A stretch of DNA of 22,544 bases from the IMG/VR virus record IMGVR_UViG_3300034061_000037, positions 1 to 22,544 of that record. One strand, 5' to 3'. Positions 1 to 8,047 of the stretch are shown piece after piece. The stretch's first letter is position 1; each line of letters begins with the position of its first letter. Source of the stretch: a virus. Made by a program: the position numbers and the translations under genes. The notes below the pieces were generated by a model. That model saw only the letters and a program-made list of their open reading frames with translations. It searched no databases and was not told the origin of the DNA.

Positions 1-20
1 GTAATCTTGTGCAAAGTAAT

Positions 21-50
21 TTGACAAGAGGGGGTGTCGTGTCATACTAT
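21..50 (+). promoter_or_regulatory. Possible sigma70-like promoter before the terminase genes
   Basis: A perfect -35 hexamer TTGACA (21-26) is followed after 18 bases by TACTAT (45-50), which matches 4 of 6 bases of the TATAAT consensus. Transcription would then begin near 57, almost exactly at the ATG of the small terminase gene (58). TGACA (22-26) and TGTCA (40-44) form a short inverted repeat across the same region, which could be an operator or chance. Upstream context is missing, so an ongoing late transcript from further upstream cannot be excluded. Confidence 0.3.
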
Positions 51-57
51 CGGGGAC

Positions 58-528
58 ATGAACAAAAAACCTCCTGAATTGCATTTGGTTGATGGGACAA
101 CTCCCCGCAAGGGCATGCCTACGGCATTGCCTGACAACATCAAAAAAAGAATCCCAAAGGCTGAATGGGTCGATAACCCTGATGCGTGGGACAAGACTAA
201 GTTTATTGAGGAAACGTCAAATTTTTTGTATGAGGTCTACGGGATTGGGAATGATCAGGACAAACATACGCTGGCTATGTTGGCTGACCATATCGATACT
301 TATGTGGCATGCACAAAAGCGATTAAAAAGGGCGGGATTGTGACCTCGTTCAATAATGGGCAGACGATTGGTCCGAATCCGTATCTGACTGTACGCAATA
401 AGATGATGACGCTAATAATTCAATTGATGAACGAACTCGGGTTAACACCTAGAAGTAGGCTGTCGGCTGGGAAATCTGAGGAAAATAGTCCGGTGGCTCA
501 ATTCCTGCGTGGTCCGTTGGCTCAGTAA
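58..528 (+). CDS. terS: Terminase small subunit (P27 family)
   Basis: Small DNA-recognition subunit of the packaging motor. It binds the phage DNA end or packaging site and hands it to the large terminase. The protein opens with a KPPELHLVDGTTPRKG segment, which matches the usual N-terminus of P27-family small terminases (a Lys/Pro-rich start followed by L-x-L-x-x-G-x-x). The rest is mostly helical, with a conserved-looking LTVRNKMMTLIIQLMNELGLTP stretch near residues 118-139, typical of the family's C-terminal half. I chose ATG 58 over an in-frame GTG at 34 because the family start aligns there and CGGGG lies just upstream. The next gene starts 9 bases after the stop and is the large terminase, which confirms the role by context. 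Confidence 0.85.
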   Translation: MNKKPPELHLVDGTTPRKGMPTALPDNIKKRIPKAEWVDNPDAWDKTKFIEETSNFLYEVYGIGNDQDKHTLAMLADHIDTYVACTKAIKKGGIVTSFNNGQTIGPNPYLTVRNKMMTLIIQLMNELGLTPRSRLSAGKSEENSPVAQFLRGPLAQ

Positions 529-537
529 GGGTTTTCG

Positions 538-2208
538 ATGAATTGGCAAGACGGGGTAGCGTATGCGCACGCTGTGGCAAAGGGCGAGATAAATGTCTGC
601 AATGATGTTCGGCTGGCGTGTCAGAGGTTTATAAACCAGTACGAAAATCGTGAGTGGGAATGGGTGTTCGATGAGAGGTTTCCGAATCATGTAATTCAGT
701 TCGCCTCTACGCTGAGACACACGAAAGGTCCGCAAGCGGGAGAGCCGATAACACTCGAGCCGTTTCAGTTGTTGCTGATTTGCGCTATTTATGGGTTCAG
801 GTCTAAAAAGGATTTGAACAAACGAATGGTGACGGATGTCATACTGTTTATTCCCCGTAAGGCTGGTAAGTCTACGATTTCTGCGGTGTTGGGACTTTAT
901 GAGTTGCTGTGCGGTGATGCTGGACCGGAAGTGTTTACGCTGGCGACAAATCGGGAACAGGCGACTATTGTGTTTGATGCTTCTAAGGGCTTTATTGATG
1001 CAATGCCCAAAGAGTTGGCAGACTTGTTTGTGCCGAGCAAGTACATGATTGGTAAGCGGGGTGATTCGCAGTCGATGTTTAAGGCTTTGAGCCGAGATAC
1101 AAAAAAATCGGGTGACGGTAAAAATCCCTCATGTGTGGTGATTGATGAGGCGGCACAGATTACGGATAGGAATTCGATTGAGGTTTTGCACTCTGGTATG
1201 GTGGCTAGGCAGAATCCGTTGCGGGTATATATTACAACGGCAAGTTTCACAAAAGACACAAAATTCTACGAAGATTTGTCGATGTTTCAGTCTATGTTGC
1301 GGGGCGAGGCTACGGACAATTGCCGCTGGTTTGGGTTAATGTACGGGTTAGACCTTGGCGATGACTGGCGAGACCCTGTTAACTGGCGTAAGGCAAATCC
1401 GATGCACGGGATATCGGTGTATGACGATGCGATTGCTCAGAGGGCAGAGGAAGCGAAGCATAAGCCAGCCGCGCTTAATGAGTTTCTTTGTAAGACTCTT
1501 AATGTGTGGGTGTCTGCAAATGCCGCCTGGCTTGACAGACAGCATTGGGACGACCCCGTATGTATTTTAATAAACCCTAGAAAAGATCCAGAGGCGGTGT
1601 TTATGGGGTTCGACTTGGCGGCTACGCGAGATTTAAATTCGGTCTGTACTTTTAAGAGATACGGGGAGATGGACTACGAGGCCGAATGGCAATTCTTTTT
1701 GCCCGAGGATAGTCTGACATTTATTCCAAAGCATTATCTGGACATTTTTCAGGTGGCTATCAAGAGCGGTATCCTGAAATTGACGGAAGGCAATGTAATG
1801 GATGACAGGGAGATTTCGGAATATATTATTAATCAGCAATGTCAGAAGTACAACATTAAAGAGGTGGGATACGATGCCTACAATGCCGCTAGTCTGGTGG
1901 CAAGGTTGCACGATGCTGGAGTGCCTGTTAAAAAAGTCGGTCAGGGTATGGCGGTTTTGAATAATCCGAGCAAATACATTGAAAAATTGATATTAAACAA
2001 ACAAATTAAGCATGATGGCAACCCGTTTGTTGGCTGGCAACTTGGCAATTGCGAATGTTATACGGATGTGAACGGCAATATTAAAGTTAGAAAGAACGAA
2101 GCGGATAAGGCGGCTAAGGTTGACGGCATCATTTCGATGATTATTGCGGCACATTGTTCGCTGGACAATCCTTATGTGAGCGATAGTTTTGGATTTAGAG
2201 CGTTTTAA
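538..2208 (+). CDS. terL: Terminase large subunit (ATPase and nuclease)
   Basis: Motor that pumps DNA into the prohead through the portal and cuts concatemers. The N-terminal ATPase shows a Walker A motif PRKAGKS at residues 106-112 and a Walker B motif CVVIDEA at 199-205 with catalytic Glu204. The C-terminal RNase H-like nuclease shows three well-placed acidic residues: Asp359 in GFDLAATRD, Asp446 in GYDAYNAASL and Asp529 in KVDGII. At 556 residues it has the normal length for the HK97/Terminase_1-type family and looks complete. A ribosome site AAGGG sits just before ATG 538. Small terminase lies immediately upstream and portal 30 bases downstream, the classic packaging order. I see no adjacent HNH endonuclease, which many HK97-type cos phages carry. 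Confidence 0.97.
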   Translation: MNWQDGVAYAHAVAKGEINVCNDVRLACQRFINQYENREWEWVFDERFPNHVIQFASTLRHTKGPQAGEPITLEPFQLLLICAIYGFRSKKDLNKRMVTDVILFIPRKAGKSTISAVLGLYELLCGDAGPEVFTLATNREQATIVFDASKGFIDAMPKELADLFVPSKYMIGKRGDSQSMFKALSRDTKKSGDGKNPSCVVIDEAAQITDRNSIEVLHSGMVARQNPLRVYITTASFTKDTKFYEDLSMFQSMLRGEATDNCRWFGLMYGLDLGDDWRDPVNWRKANPMHGISVYDDAIAQRAEEAKHKPAALNEFLCKTLNVWVSANAAWLDRQHWDDPVCILINPRKDPEAVFMGFDLAATRDLNSVCTFKRYGEMDYEAEWQFFLPEDSLTFIPKHYLDIFQVAIKSGILKLTEGNVMDDREISEYIINQQCQKYNIKEVGYDAYNAASLVARLHDAGVPVKKVGQGMAVLNNPSKYIEKLILNKQIKHDGNPFVGWQLGNCECYTDVNGNIKVRKNEADKAAKVDGIISMIIAAHCSLDNPYVSDSFGFRAF

Positions 2209-2238
2209 TGTAACATTGCTCAACTTCTGGGGGAAATT

Positions 2239-3633
2239 ATGGGCATTTTGGACATTTTTAGCGGTAAAAAGAACACCCAAAACGAGGCGAACGTTGTCCT
2301 TGGACAGATGCAACTCGGTAACCAAGTGGTTATTGGGCAAAATAAAAACCAGCCTTCACAGCAGTTACTTTATGTAACAACCTCTAGCACTACGACTGCG
2401 GGGCGTGTTTTGGACATGTCTGCGCTGACGCGAAACTCGACTGTAATGGGTTGCGTGGGAGTTAAGGCGAGGTCGCTGTCTCAATGCGGTATATCGGTAA
2501 TGGCGAAGAATAAGGACGGAAGTCTGGTGGATGCTGTTACAGACCCTAGCGTGGGTACGAGGGATAAGGCGAAGGCGCAACAAGTGCTAAACCTATTGCA
2601 AAACCCTAATAATTTCCAGAGTGCGTATGAGTTCTGGTATCAATGGATGATGTGGCAAGACTTGGCGGGTGAGTCTTTTACGCTGTGGTGGAGAAAAGAT
2701 CAAAAAGACCCTGTGCAGACTCCTGTCGAGATGTACAACTTGGATGCTACGCTGATTACGGTTAAATTAAATCCGGGCAATTATCCTGCGTATGTGCTGA
2801 GTTCACCCTCGTATGGATTTAGTAAGGATACGCCTCTGGAAGCGCATCAGGTGATGCACATTAAGGAAGCGGCTTGGCAAGGTTCGTCTGGTTTTAACAA
2901 AGGTATTTTGGCTACGGAGTTGATTGCGTTAGATCAGGATATTGACATCTATGCAAACTTCATTATGCAGAATGGTGCGAAACCGTCTGGCATTTTCTAT
3001 ACCGATCAAGTGATTCCTGACGCTAAGTTTAAGGAAATCGCTTCGCGTATCAAAGAGACTTGGAACGCTATGACGGGTAGTCGTTCTACTGACCCGAGCA
3101 AGGCTGGTCAGGGTATGTTGTTAGATCAGGGCATGAAGTATGACCCTATCAAGATGCTGACCTTGCAAGATGCGGAAGCGGCTGAGTTAAAAGTGCAAAC
3201 AATGAAAAGGATTTGCGGATTGTTTGGTGTGCCTCCTGCAATGCTGGGGATTGCTGACCAAAAATATAATAATACGCAAACAATGCTGGATGAGTTTTAT
3301 AAAACGGTGATGTATCCGACCATTATCAATATTGAGCAAAAACTCAAGCAACAATTGTTTAAGGGTTATCCTAATTTGTGCGTTCGTTTTGATACGAAAG
3401 ACTTTTTGAAGGGTGCGCCTCTTGATCAGATGAATTTCGTTACAGCGGCTGTTAAAGCGGGTATCATGACACCTAATGAGGCACGCGAATATTTGAATAT
3501 GTGCCGTATCGATGGCGGTGATGAATTGCAAGCGGGTGGCTCATCTAGCGAGCCATTAAAAGGCACATCACCGCAGGATACAGGGGGTGGTGGCGGTGGT
3601 CAGAGTCGTAAAATGAATATCGGGACGACCTAA
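2239..3633 (+). CDS. Portal protein (HK97 type)
   Basis: Forms the dodecameric ring at one capsid vertex through which DNA enters and leaves and to which the terminase and connector dock. The 464-residue length and sequence fit the HK97 portal family. Features include an early LTRNSTVMGCVGVKARSLS segment, an AYEFWYQWMMWQDLAGESFTL region, the HIKEAAWQGSSGFNKGI block, and a C-terminal RICGLFGVPPAMLGIADQ motif, typical of the clip/stem-to-wing part. The last 30 or so residues are a glycine-rich low-complexity tail (GGGGGG-type), probably disordered. GGGGGA lies just before ATG 2239. Its stop overlaps the start of the next small ORF by one base (TAATG), suggesting translational coupling. Confidence 0.96.
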   Translation: MGILDIFSGKKNTQNEANVVLGQMQLGNQVVIGQNKNQPSQQLLYVTTSSTTTAGRVLDMSALTRNSTVMGCVGVKARSLSQCGISVMAKNKDGSLVDAVTDPSVGTRDKAKAQQVLNLLQNPNNFQSAYEFWYQWMMWQDLAGESFTLWWRKDQKDPVQTPVEMYNLDATLITVKLNPGNYPAYVLSSPSYGFSKDTPLEAHQVMHIKEAAWQGSSGFNKGILATELIALDQDIDIYANFIMQNGAKPSGIFYTDQVIPDAKFKEIASRIKETWNAMTGSRSTDPSKAGQGMLLDQGMKYDPIKMLTLQDAEAAELKVQTMKRICGLFGVPPAMLGIADQKYNNTQTMLDEFYKTVMYPTIINIEQKLKQQLFKGYPNLCVRFDTKDFLKGAPLDQMNFVTAAVKAGIMTPNEAREYLNMCRIDGGDELQAGGSSSEPLKGTSPQDTGGGGGGQSRKMNIGTT

Positions 3634-3848
3634 TGAATAGCATTAAAAAAATGCTCATACAAATGACTTCACAAATCCGAACGAGTAGTGTTACACTCGA
3701 GCCGGTAGAGAAACCCCACAAGATAAAAGACGACAATCAATCTATTCACAACGGGGTGATAAATGAAGAATTTAACTCTAATTTGCGAAGCCAAATTAAG
3801 CCTGACACCAAACGAAAACGAGGGCGTCCAGCCAAGCGGGTTAATTGA
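3633..3848 (+). CDS. Small basic protein of unknown function, AT-hook-like C-terminus
   Basis: A 71-residue ORF starting in the portal stop codon (TAATG overlap) and running 86 bases into the protease gene in a different frame. I do not recognise the family. The N-terminal part is polar, and the C-terminus is strongly basic (KRKRGRPAKRV), containing the RGRP core of AT-hook minor-groove binders. The coupled start and full-length open frame favour a real gene. However, the basic tail lies wholly within the overlap with the protease frame, so its composition is constrained by, or could be a by-product of, that other reading frame. If real, a small DNA-binding protein between portal and protease could be packaged or act in prohead assembly; that is inference only. 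Confidence 0.45.
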   Translation: MNSIKKMLIQMTSQIRTSSVTLEPVEKPHKIKDDNQSIHNGVINEEFNSNLRSQIKPDTKRKRGRPAKRVN

Positions 3849-4587
3849 GGCAGTATGCACGACATGGGGCGCACGTGAGGGTGCGGATGGTCGCAAGTTC
3901 AATTACCAGCCAGAGGGTTTTGCGGATTGGGCGAAGGAGTTTGCAAAGGGCGATAAGCCTTTGCCAATGTTCCTAAATCACAATGACTTGGGTATGCCGA
4001 TGGGTGAGTGGAATTCTTTTGAGTTCGATGACACGGGCATGACTGCAAAGGGTCGTTTGTATACGAATACTGTTGGGGGCAATGACCTCTATCAAATCCT
4101 CAAAGAATCTCCAAAAATGTTCGGTGGTGTTTCAGTTGGCGCTTATGCTGACGAGGCTCGCTGGGTCGATGAGGACGGTAATCCTTTTGAAAATGGTCCA
4201 GATGGGACTATGTATTCAAACCCTGATTTTGATTACGAAAAAGCGTATTTTCAAATTATTAAGGGCGGTATGCGTGAAGTGTCGGTCGTGATGTACCCGA
4301 ATAACCCGCATGCGGAAATTAACAAACTCGAAATGTTCAGCCCAGAGGGTGTATTGAACATTCGTTCGGTCGAAAAGGCTCTGCGTGAGGCGGGTCTGAC
4401 TCGGAAGGATGCGACCACCGCATCTTTGGTATTCAAGAGCGCTTTGGAACAGCGTGAGGCAGTTCGTAAGCCACTTGAATCTCTACCAAATCAGAGTGAG
4501 TCTGATGCGGTGGCAAATGAAGCCGAAAAACTGCTTGCCGCTTTCGAAGCGCGTGAGTTGTTAAAGGCACTCGAAAAACGTATCTAA
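3763..4587 (+). CDS. Prohead maturation protease (HK97/U35-type serine protease)
   Basis: Cleaves scaffold segments from the capsid protein during prohead maturation. The family pattern is visible: an N-terminal strand leading to VCTTWGAREGADGRKF, a catalytic-type His73 in MFLNHNDLGMPMGEW, then GMTAKGRLY, and a candidate nucleophile Ser124 in GGVSVGAYAD followed by MREVSVVMYPNNPHA. Residues from about 190 to 274 form a separate, charged, probably helical C-terminal extension that may help scaffold assembly. ATG 3763 has GGGGTGA upstream. The next in-frame methionine is inside the catalytic domain, so this start is needed even though it overlaps the previous small ORF by 86 bases. It sits between portal and capsid genes as expected. 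Confidence 0.92.
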   Translation: MKNLTLICEAKLSLTPNENEGVQPSGLIEAVCTTWGAREGADGRKFNYQPEGFADWAKEFAKGDKPLPMFLNHNDLGMPMGEWNSFEFDDTGMTAKGRLYTNTVGGNDLYQILKESPKMFGGVSVGAYADEARWVDEDGNPFENGPDGTMYSNPDFDYEKAYFQIIKGGMREVSVVMYPNNPHAEINKLEMFSPEGVLNIRSVEKALREAGLTRKDATTASLVFKSALEQREAVRKPLESLPNQSESDAVANEAEKLLAAFEARELLKALEKRI

Positions 4588-4602
4588 AGAAAGGACATCA
4601 TC

Positions 4603-5958
4603 ATGTCTATGGATAAAGTAATTGAAAAAGTCGATGCGATTGCCGCATCAAACGAGGCAAAGATTGACGCTGTTAAGACCGAAGTTTCTGCTTCTGTTGC
4701 TACTGCTGTCGAGAGTGCTAAAAATGAGATGAGCGAGAAGTTTGCCGCTTTGGAAGCCAAGGTTGCATCTATTCAAGCGCCTGAGTACATTCGCGCACCC
4801 CACAAGACCGTTCGCGGTGATGTGAATCGTCGCGTTAAAGAGCAACTCGCTAGTTTCACAAAGAGCAATGCTCGTGTGCATACTGAGTTGAAGGTTTGGG
4901 AATCTGACGATCAGTATTCTGCATACTTGACAGAAGCATCAACCCTGACAGGTTCTGGTGCTGGCATTGGTGGTCGTACAGCGTACGACCCCGTGTTCCA
5001 CAAACTGCGTTTGATCAACCCAATGCGTGGTGTGTCTCGTAATGTGGCTACTGATGGCTCAACCTATCAGTTCCGCGCAAAGACGGGCAACGCTGGCGCT
5101 CAATGGGGCTATGCAATTCAGAACAACGGTTCTGCTACAACTGAGGCGACTAGCATTTGGCAGTTGAACATGCAAGACATTAACGTTCAGTTCCCAATCC
5201 GTACAGCGGCTTTGGACGACATCGATGGCTTGGAGTCAAATGTTGTTGATGACATGTTGCAAGAATTCAGTCAGCAAGAAGGCTTGTCGATGATTTTGAA
5301 CAACGACCAGTCTGGTACAACTACTACTGCTTACGGTGGTACGGATGGCTTGCGTGGTCTTAATTCTTATCCCGGTGCTAACAGTTCTTATAGTGGCGGT
5401 ACTATCAGTACTGCGGCTTTCGGTACTAGCGGTACAGCGGCTACAAATGGCTTGCATAGCATCGCTACGTATGACCAGTTGACCACTAACGGTTTTGGTG
5501 CGACAAACAATGTGTCTTATGCTGATTTGATTCAGTTCATTCACAATTTGCCACAACAATACTGGTCTACTGGTAACCGCTTCGTTATCAATCCTTTGAT
5601 GCTCGCTGGCATCCGTGGTTTGGTGGACGATAACGGTACGCCTGTGTTCGAGCGTATGTCTCCGTTGGTCTATGACGGTATCGTTGGTAAGTTGCTGGGC
5701 TTCGATGTGGTGGTTAACACCTATTTGAACAGCCCCGTTTCTGTTGGCGGTTCTGCTGGTACTACAAGCCTGTACCCAATGTACTTTGGCGACTGGCAAC
5801 GTGGTCATACAATCGTAGATCGCTTGAGCATGGTTCTGCGTAGATACGAACAGACACAGCCAGGTTTCATCACATTCTTTGGCGAAAAACGCCTTGCCAC
5901 ATCGGTGGTCGATCCATTTAGCATTATTCGCTATCGTTCGACAGCAACTGGTGCTTAA
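4603..5958 (+). CDS. Major capsid protein 1 (HK97 fold, with N-terminal delta domain)
   Basis: Principal shell protein. Residues 1 to about 100 are helical, rich in Ala, Glu and Lys, with a coiled-coil look (EKVDAIAASNEAKIDAVK and similar). This matches the cleavable delta/scaffold domain of HK97 gp5. The mature fold begins around residue 105-115 (YLTEASTLTGSG). Other landmarks are FPIRTAALDDIDG (197-209), FSQQEG (222-227), NNDQSG (233-238), GLRGLNSY (249-256), and a C-terminal YEQTQPGFITFFGEKRLA. The exact protease cleavage point cannot be read from sequence. AAAGGA precedes ATG 4603. It lies 15 bases after the protease and is followed by a strong intrinsic terminator. A paralogue without the delta domain follows at 6011. 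Confidence 0.95.
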   Translation: MSMDKVIEKVDAIAASNEAKIDAVKTEVSASVATAVESAKNEMSEKFAALEAKVASIQAPEYIRAPHKTVRGDVNRRVKEQLASFTKSNARVHTELKVWESDDQYSAYLTEASTLTGSGAGIGGRTAYDPVFHKLRLINPMRGVSRNVATDGSTYQFRAKTGNAGAQWGYAIQNNGSATTEATSIWQLNMQDINVQFPIRTAALDDIDGLESNVVDDMLQEFSQQEGLSMILNNDQSGTTTTAYGGTDGLRGLNSYPGANSSYSGGTISTAAFGTSGTAATNGLHSIATYDQLTTNGFGATNNVSYADLIQFIHNLPQQYWSTGNRFVINPLMLAGIRGLVDDNGTPVFERMSPLVYDGIVGKLLGFDVVVNTYLNSPVSVGGSAGTTSLYPMYFGDWQRGHTIVDRLSMVLRRYEQTQPGFITFFGEKRLATSVVDPFSIIRYRSTATGA

Positions 5959-5965
5959 TTAAGAT

Positions 5966-5996
5966 GGGGGGCTTCGGCTCCCCTCTTTTAATTTTT
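5966..5996 (+). terminator. Intrinsic terminator after capsid gene 1
   Basis: A seven-pair stem GGGGGGC (5966-5972) / GCTCCCC (5977-5983), with one G-U pair, closes a TTCG loop with a C-G closing pair, the exceptionally stable tetraloop form. It is followed by TCTTTTAATTTTT. This is a textbook rho-independent terminator placed 7 bases after the capsid stop and 15 bases before the ATG of the second capsid gene. Because I see no clear promoter in the gap, partial read-through or 3'-end protection of the capsid transcript is likely. Confidence 0.85.
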
Positions 5997-6010
5997 AAGG
6001 ATTTATCAAA

Positions 6011-7030
6011 ATGAGTGCAAACCAAAAAATTTTAGACGGCATTAAAAAAGCCATGAACGAAGGCGGCAAAGTGAAGATTGACTTGCGCGAAGCCTCGACT
6101 ATTACGGGTTCGGGTCTGGACATTGGCGGTCGCACTTATTTTGATGACGCTTTTTCTGCTTTGCGTTATGCAAATCCGTTTCGTATGGGTTCACGCAATA
6201 TCAAAGCGCCTAATAGTTCTGGGGTGCAATTTGTAGCAAAGACTGGTAATGCGACTGGTGCGAATCCGTGGAATCCTAATGCTACGCCTAATACTGGCTC
6301 GCCTGATACAGCGACTTCGTTTTGGGTGATGCCTACACGGATTATCAATGCTCAGTTGCCGATTCGTATTGCCGCGATGGATGATATTAACGGCTTGCAA
6401 GATGCGCTGATGATGGATTTGGCTTTGGAGTTTTCTCAGCAAGAGGGTGCTTCGATGGCCGCTAATAACGATCAGTCTGGTTCTACGACTACTACGACTG
6501 GTGCGACTTATGGTCTGCGCGGTCTTAATTCGTACACTAGCGGCTCGAGTGCGGCTTATGGTTCTAGTGGTACTGCTATCACGAACGGCATTCATACGCT
6601 GGCAACGGTGTCTCTGGGTGGCGTTGCTGTTACTTATAACAAGGTGGTGGATATCGCTAATGCGTTGCCAGCGCAGTATTGGGCTTTGCCTACAACGGCA
6701 TGGCACATGACACCGACAATGATTCAGACCTTGCGTCAGTTAAAAGACTCACAGGGTTTGCCTTTGTTCCTAGAGTTGGGCGAGCCGGGCGAAGGTGGTG
6801 CGGTTGGTTCGATCTTTGGATGGCCAGTCATTCCTAATTCGTTCCTGAGTTCTACATTCCCGATTTACTTGGCGAACTGGGACAGATTCCTGACGATTGC
6901 GGATGTCGAGGAGATGGATGTTCAGGTGTATGAGCAAACAGCGCCTGGCTTTGTGACGCTGTACGCTGAGAAACGTCTGGCTTCTACTGTCCGTGACCCA
7001 TTTGCGGGTGTTCGCGCAAGTGCCGCCTAA
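6011..7030 (+). CDS. Major capsid protein 2 (HK97-fold paralogue lacking the delta domain)
   Basis: Second HK97-fold capsid protein, clearly homologous to the gene just upstream. REASTITGSGLDIGGRTYFD aligns with the start of the mature fold of capsid protein 1. Across residues 141-175 I count 26 of 35 identities with residues 222-256 of the first protein. The C-terminus repeats the YEQTAPGFVTLYAEKRLA motif and DPF. Only about 25 residues precede the region of homology versus about 109 in protein 1, so the scaffold/delta domain is absent. It could be a minor shell or vertex protein, as T4 gp24 is to gp23, or an alternative coat protein. It has AAGGA upstream and sits beyond a terminator, which should lower its expression. 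DNA-level divergence suggests an old duplication or acquisition. Confidence 0.92.
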   Translation: MSANQKILDGIKKAMNEGGKVKIDLREASTITGSGLDIGGRTYFDDAFSALRYANPFRMGSRNIKAPNSSGVQFVAKTGNATGANPWNPNATPNTGSPDTATSFWVMPTRIINAQLPIRIAAMDDINGLQDALMMDLALEFSQQEGASMAANNDQSGSTTTTTGATYGLRGLNSYTSGSSAAYGSSGTAITNGIHTLATVSLGGVAVTYNKVVDIANALPAQYWALPTTAWHMTPTMIQTLRQLKDSQGLPLFLELGEPGEGGAVGSIFGWPVIPNSFLSSTFPIYLANWDRFLTIADVEEMDVQVYEQTAPGFVTLYAEKRLASTVRDPFAGVRASAA

Positions 7031-7040
7031 GGGGTAAAAC

Positions 7041-7703
7041 ATGGCAGTTGAAAATCAAACTCTTGCACCGTTCTTTTCCAATAATAGGAATCCGTACAAC
7101 TACGCTAAGTTTGAACAGATCAGCCGCGATGTTTCTACTCAATGGCTAACGCTTGAGGAATGCACTCAGCAGTTAAATTTGTACGATGACGAAAGTCAGG
7201 ATGCGTATGTGCGATCGGTAGAGTTGGCGACTCGAATGGCCATTGAGGATTATTTGGGTATGGCAATTTTTGCCACGACTTGGATGGTGTTTTACACAAA
7301 CTTCGGTTTGTATAACACAGCGGTGTATTTGGATTTGCCAGAGGTGTCTCAGGCTAGCACTTTTGGGGCTGGTGTAACAATTAACAATGTTAGTTGCTAC
7401 ACGACTTCAAATACAGTTCCTGAGGTTATTAACTCGGCTAATTACTCTTATGACCCTACGGGCAATCGCGTAATACTTAATTCGTTACCTAATACGCTCA
7501 ACCAAGAGGTGGCAAACCCTATTGTGGTGACGTATACGCAAAATGCGAGCCCGTTGGCTTCGTATCCTGTTATTAAACAGGCGGGGTTGATGTTGTTGAC
7601 GCACATTTATAACAATCGTTCTAATAGTACGGAAATCAAACTTCATGACATCCCGTTTGGGGTTGCTACTCTTTTGCGTTCTTACAAACCGCTGGTGATG
7701 TAA
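7041..7703 (+). CDS. Head-tail connector protein (gp6-like adaptor)
   Basis: Likely the first ring docked under the portal. The family pattern is recognisable: an N-terminal helical segment beginning LTLEECTQQLNLYDDESQDAYV (residues about 36-57), followed by a helix with the SVELATRMAIEDYLGMAIF pattern found in gp6/gp15-type adaptors. A variable middle of beta character follows. The C-terminus, IPFGVATLLRSYKPLVM, matches the usual Pro-Phe-Gly-Val ending. At 220 residues it is somewhat longer than the smallest family members because of the middle insertion (about residues 90-160). AAGGGG lies before ATG 7041. Its stop overlaps the next start (TAATG). Position after the capsid genes supports the role; assignment is by pattern and context. 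Confidence 0.78.
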   Translation: MAVENQTLAPFFSNNRNPYNYAKFEQISRDVSTQWLTLEECTQQLNLYDDESQDAYVRSVELATRMAIEDYLGMAIFATTWMVFYTNFGLYNTAVYLDLPEVSQASTFGAGVTINNVSCYTTSNTVPEVINSANYSYDPTGNRVILNSLPNTLNQEVANPIVVTYTQNASPLASYPVIKQAGLMLLTHIYNNRSNSTEIKLHDIPFGVATLLRSYKPLVM

Positions 7704-8047
7704 TGGGAATCAAACGCTACGAGAATTTGGCTGTAAACAATGTCGTTAATGGCATTGATTCTTTTGGTCAATATACGACTACGCTGACAAAGTGGTTCGA
7801 CACTCGTGGGTTGGTGGCTGATGTTTCAAATTCTGTGCGTATTTCAGAGCGGTATCGTGTTTATCAGGACTTGGTAAACATTACATTAAATTACACGCCT
7901 AATATGAAACAGATGGTTGATAACCAGAATTTGTATTCAATAACATGGCGTGGGTTCGATTGGCGTATTACAGATGTGCGCGAATCAAATGATCGTATGC
8001 GTGTGACGTTTATCTGTTATCGTAATGACCCGAGTACGCCAGTATGA
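7703..8047 (+). CDS. Head closure / head-tail joining protein
   Basis: A 114-residue protein in the slot and size range of head-closure (SPP1 gp16 / HK97 gp9-like, Phage_H_T_join) proteins, which plug the portal channel after packaging and carry the tail interface. The second half has the beta-barrel pattern common to the group: RYRVYQDLVNITLNYTPNM, then LYSITWRGFDWRITDVRESNDRMRVTFIC. Start and stop overlap both neighbours by 1 and 4 bases, so it is probably translationally coupled in the connector operon. Assignment rests on size, position and the barrel-like C-terminus. Confidence 0.7.
   Translation: MGIKRYENLAVNNVVNGIDSFGQYTTTLTKWFDTRGLVADVSNSVRISERYRVYQDLVNITLNYTPNMKQMVDNQNLYSITWRGFDWRITDVRESNDRMRVTFICYRNDPSTPV

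Noticed and set aside
34-57. GTG at 34 as start of the small terminase gene
   Set aside because: The GTG lies inside a G-run with no proper ribosome spacing, and the family's normal N-terminus begins at ATG 58.
5236-5808. 190-residue open frame on the minus strand inside capsid gene 1
   Set aside because: It mirrors the Thr/Ser-rich capsid coding sequence, has no ribosome site or family pattern, and is antisense to a certain gene.
6191-6706. 171-residue minus-strand frame inside capsid gene 2
   Set aside because: Arg/Ser/Thr-rich shadow of the coding strand, with no recognisable motif.
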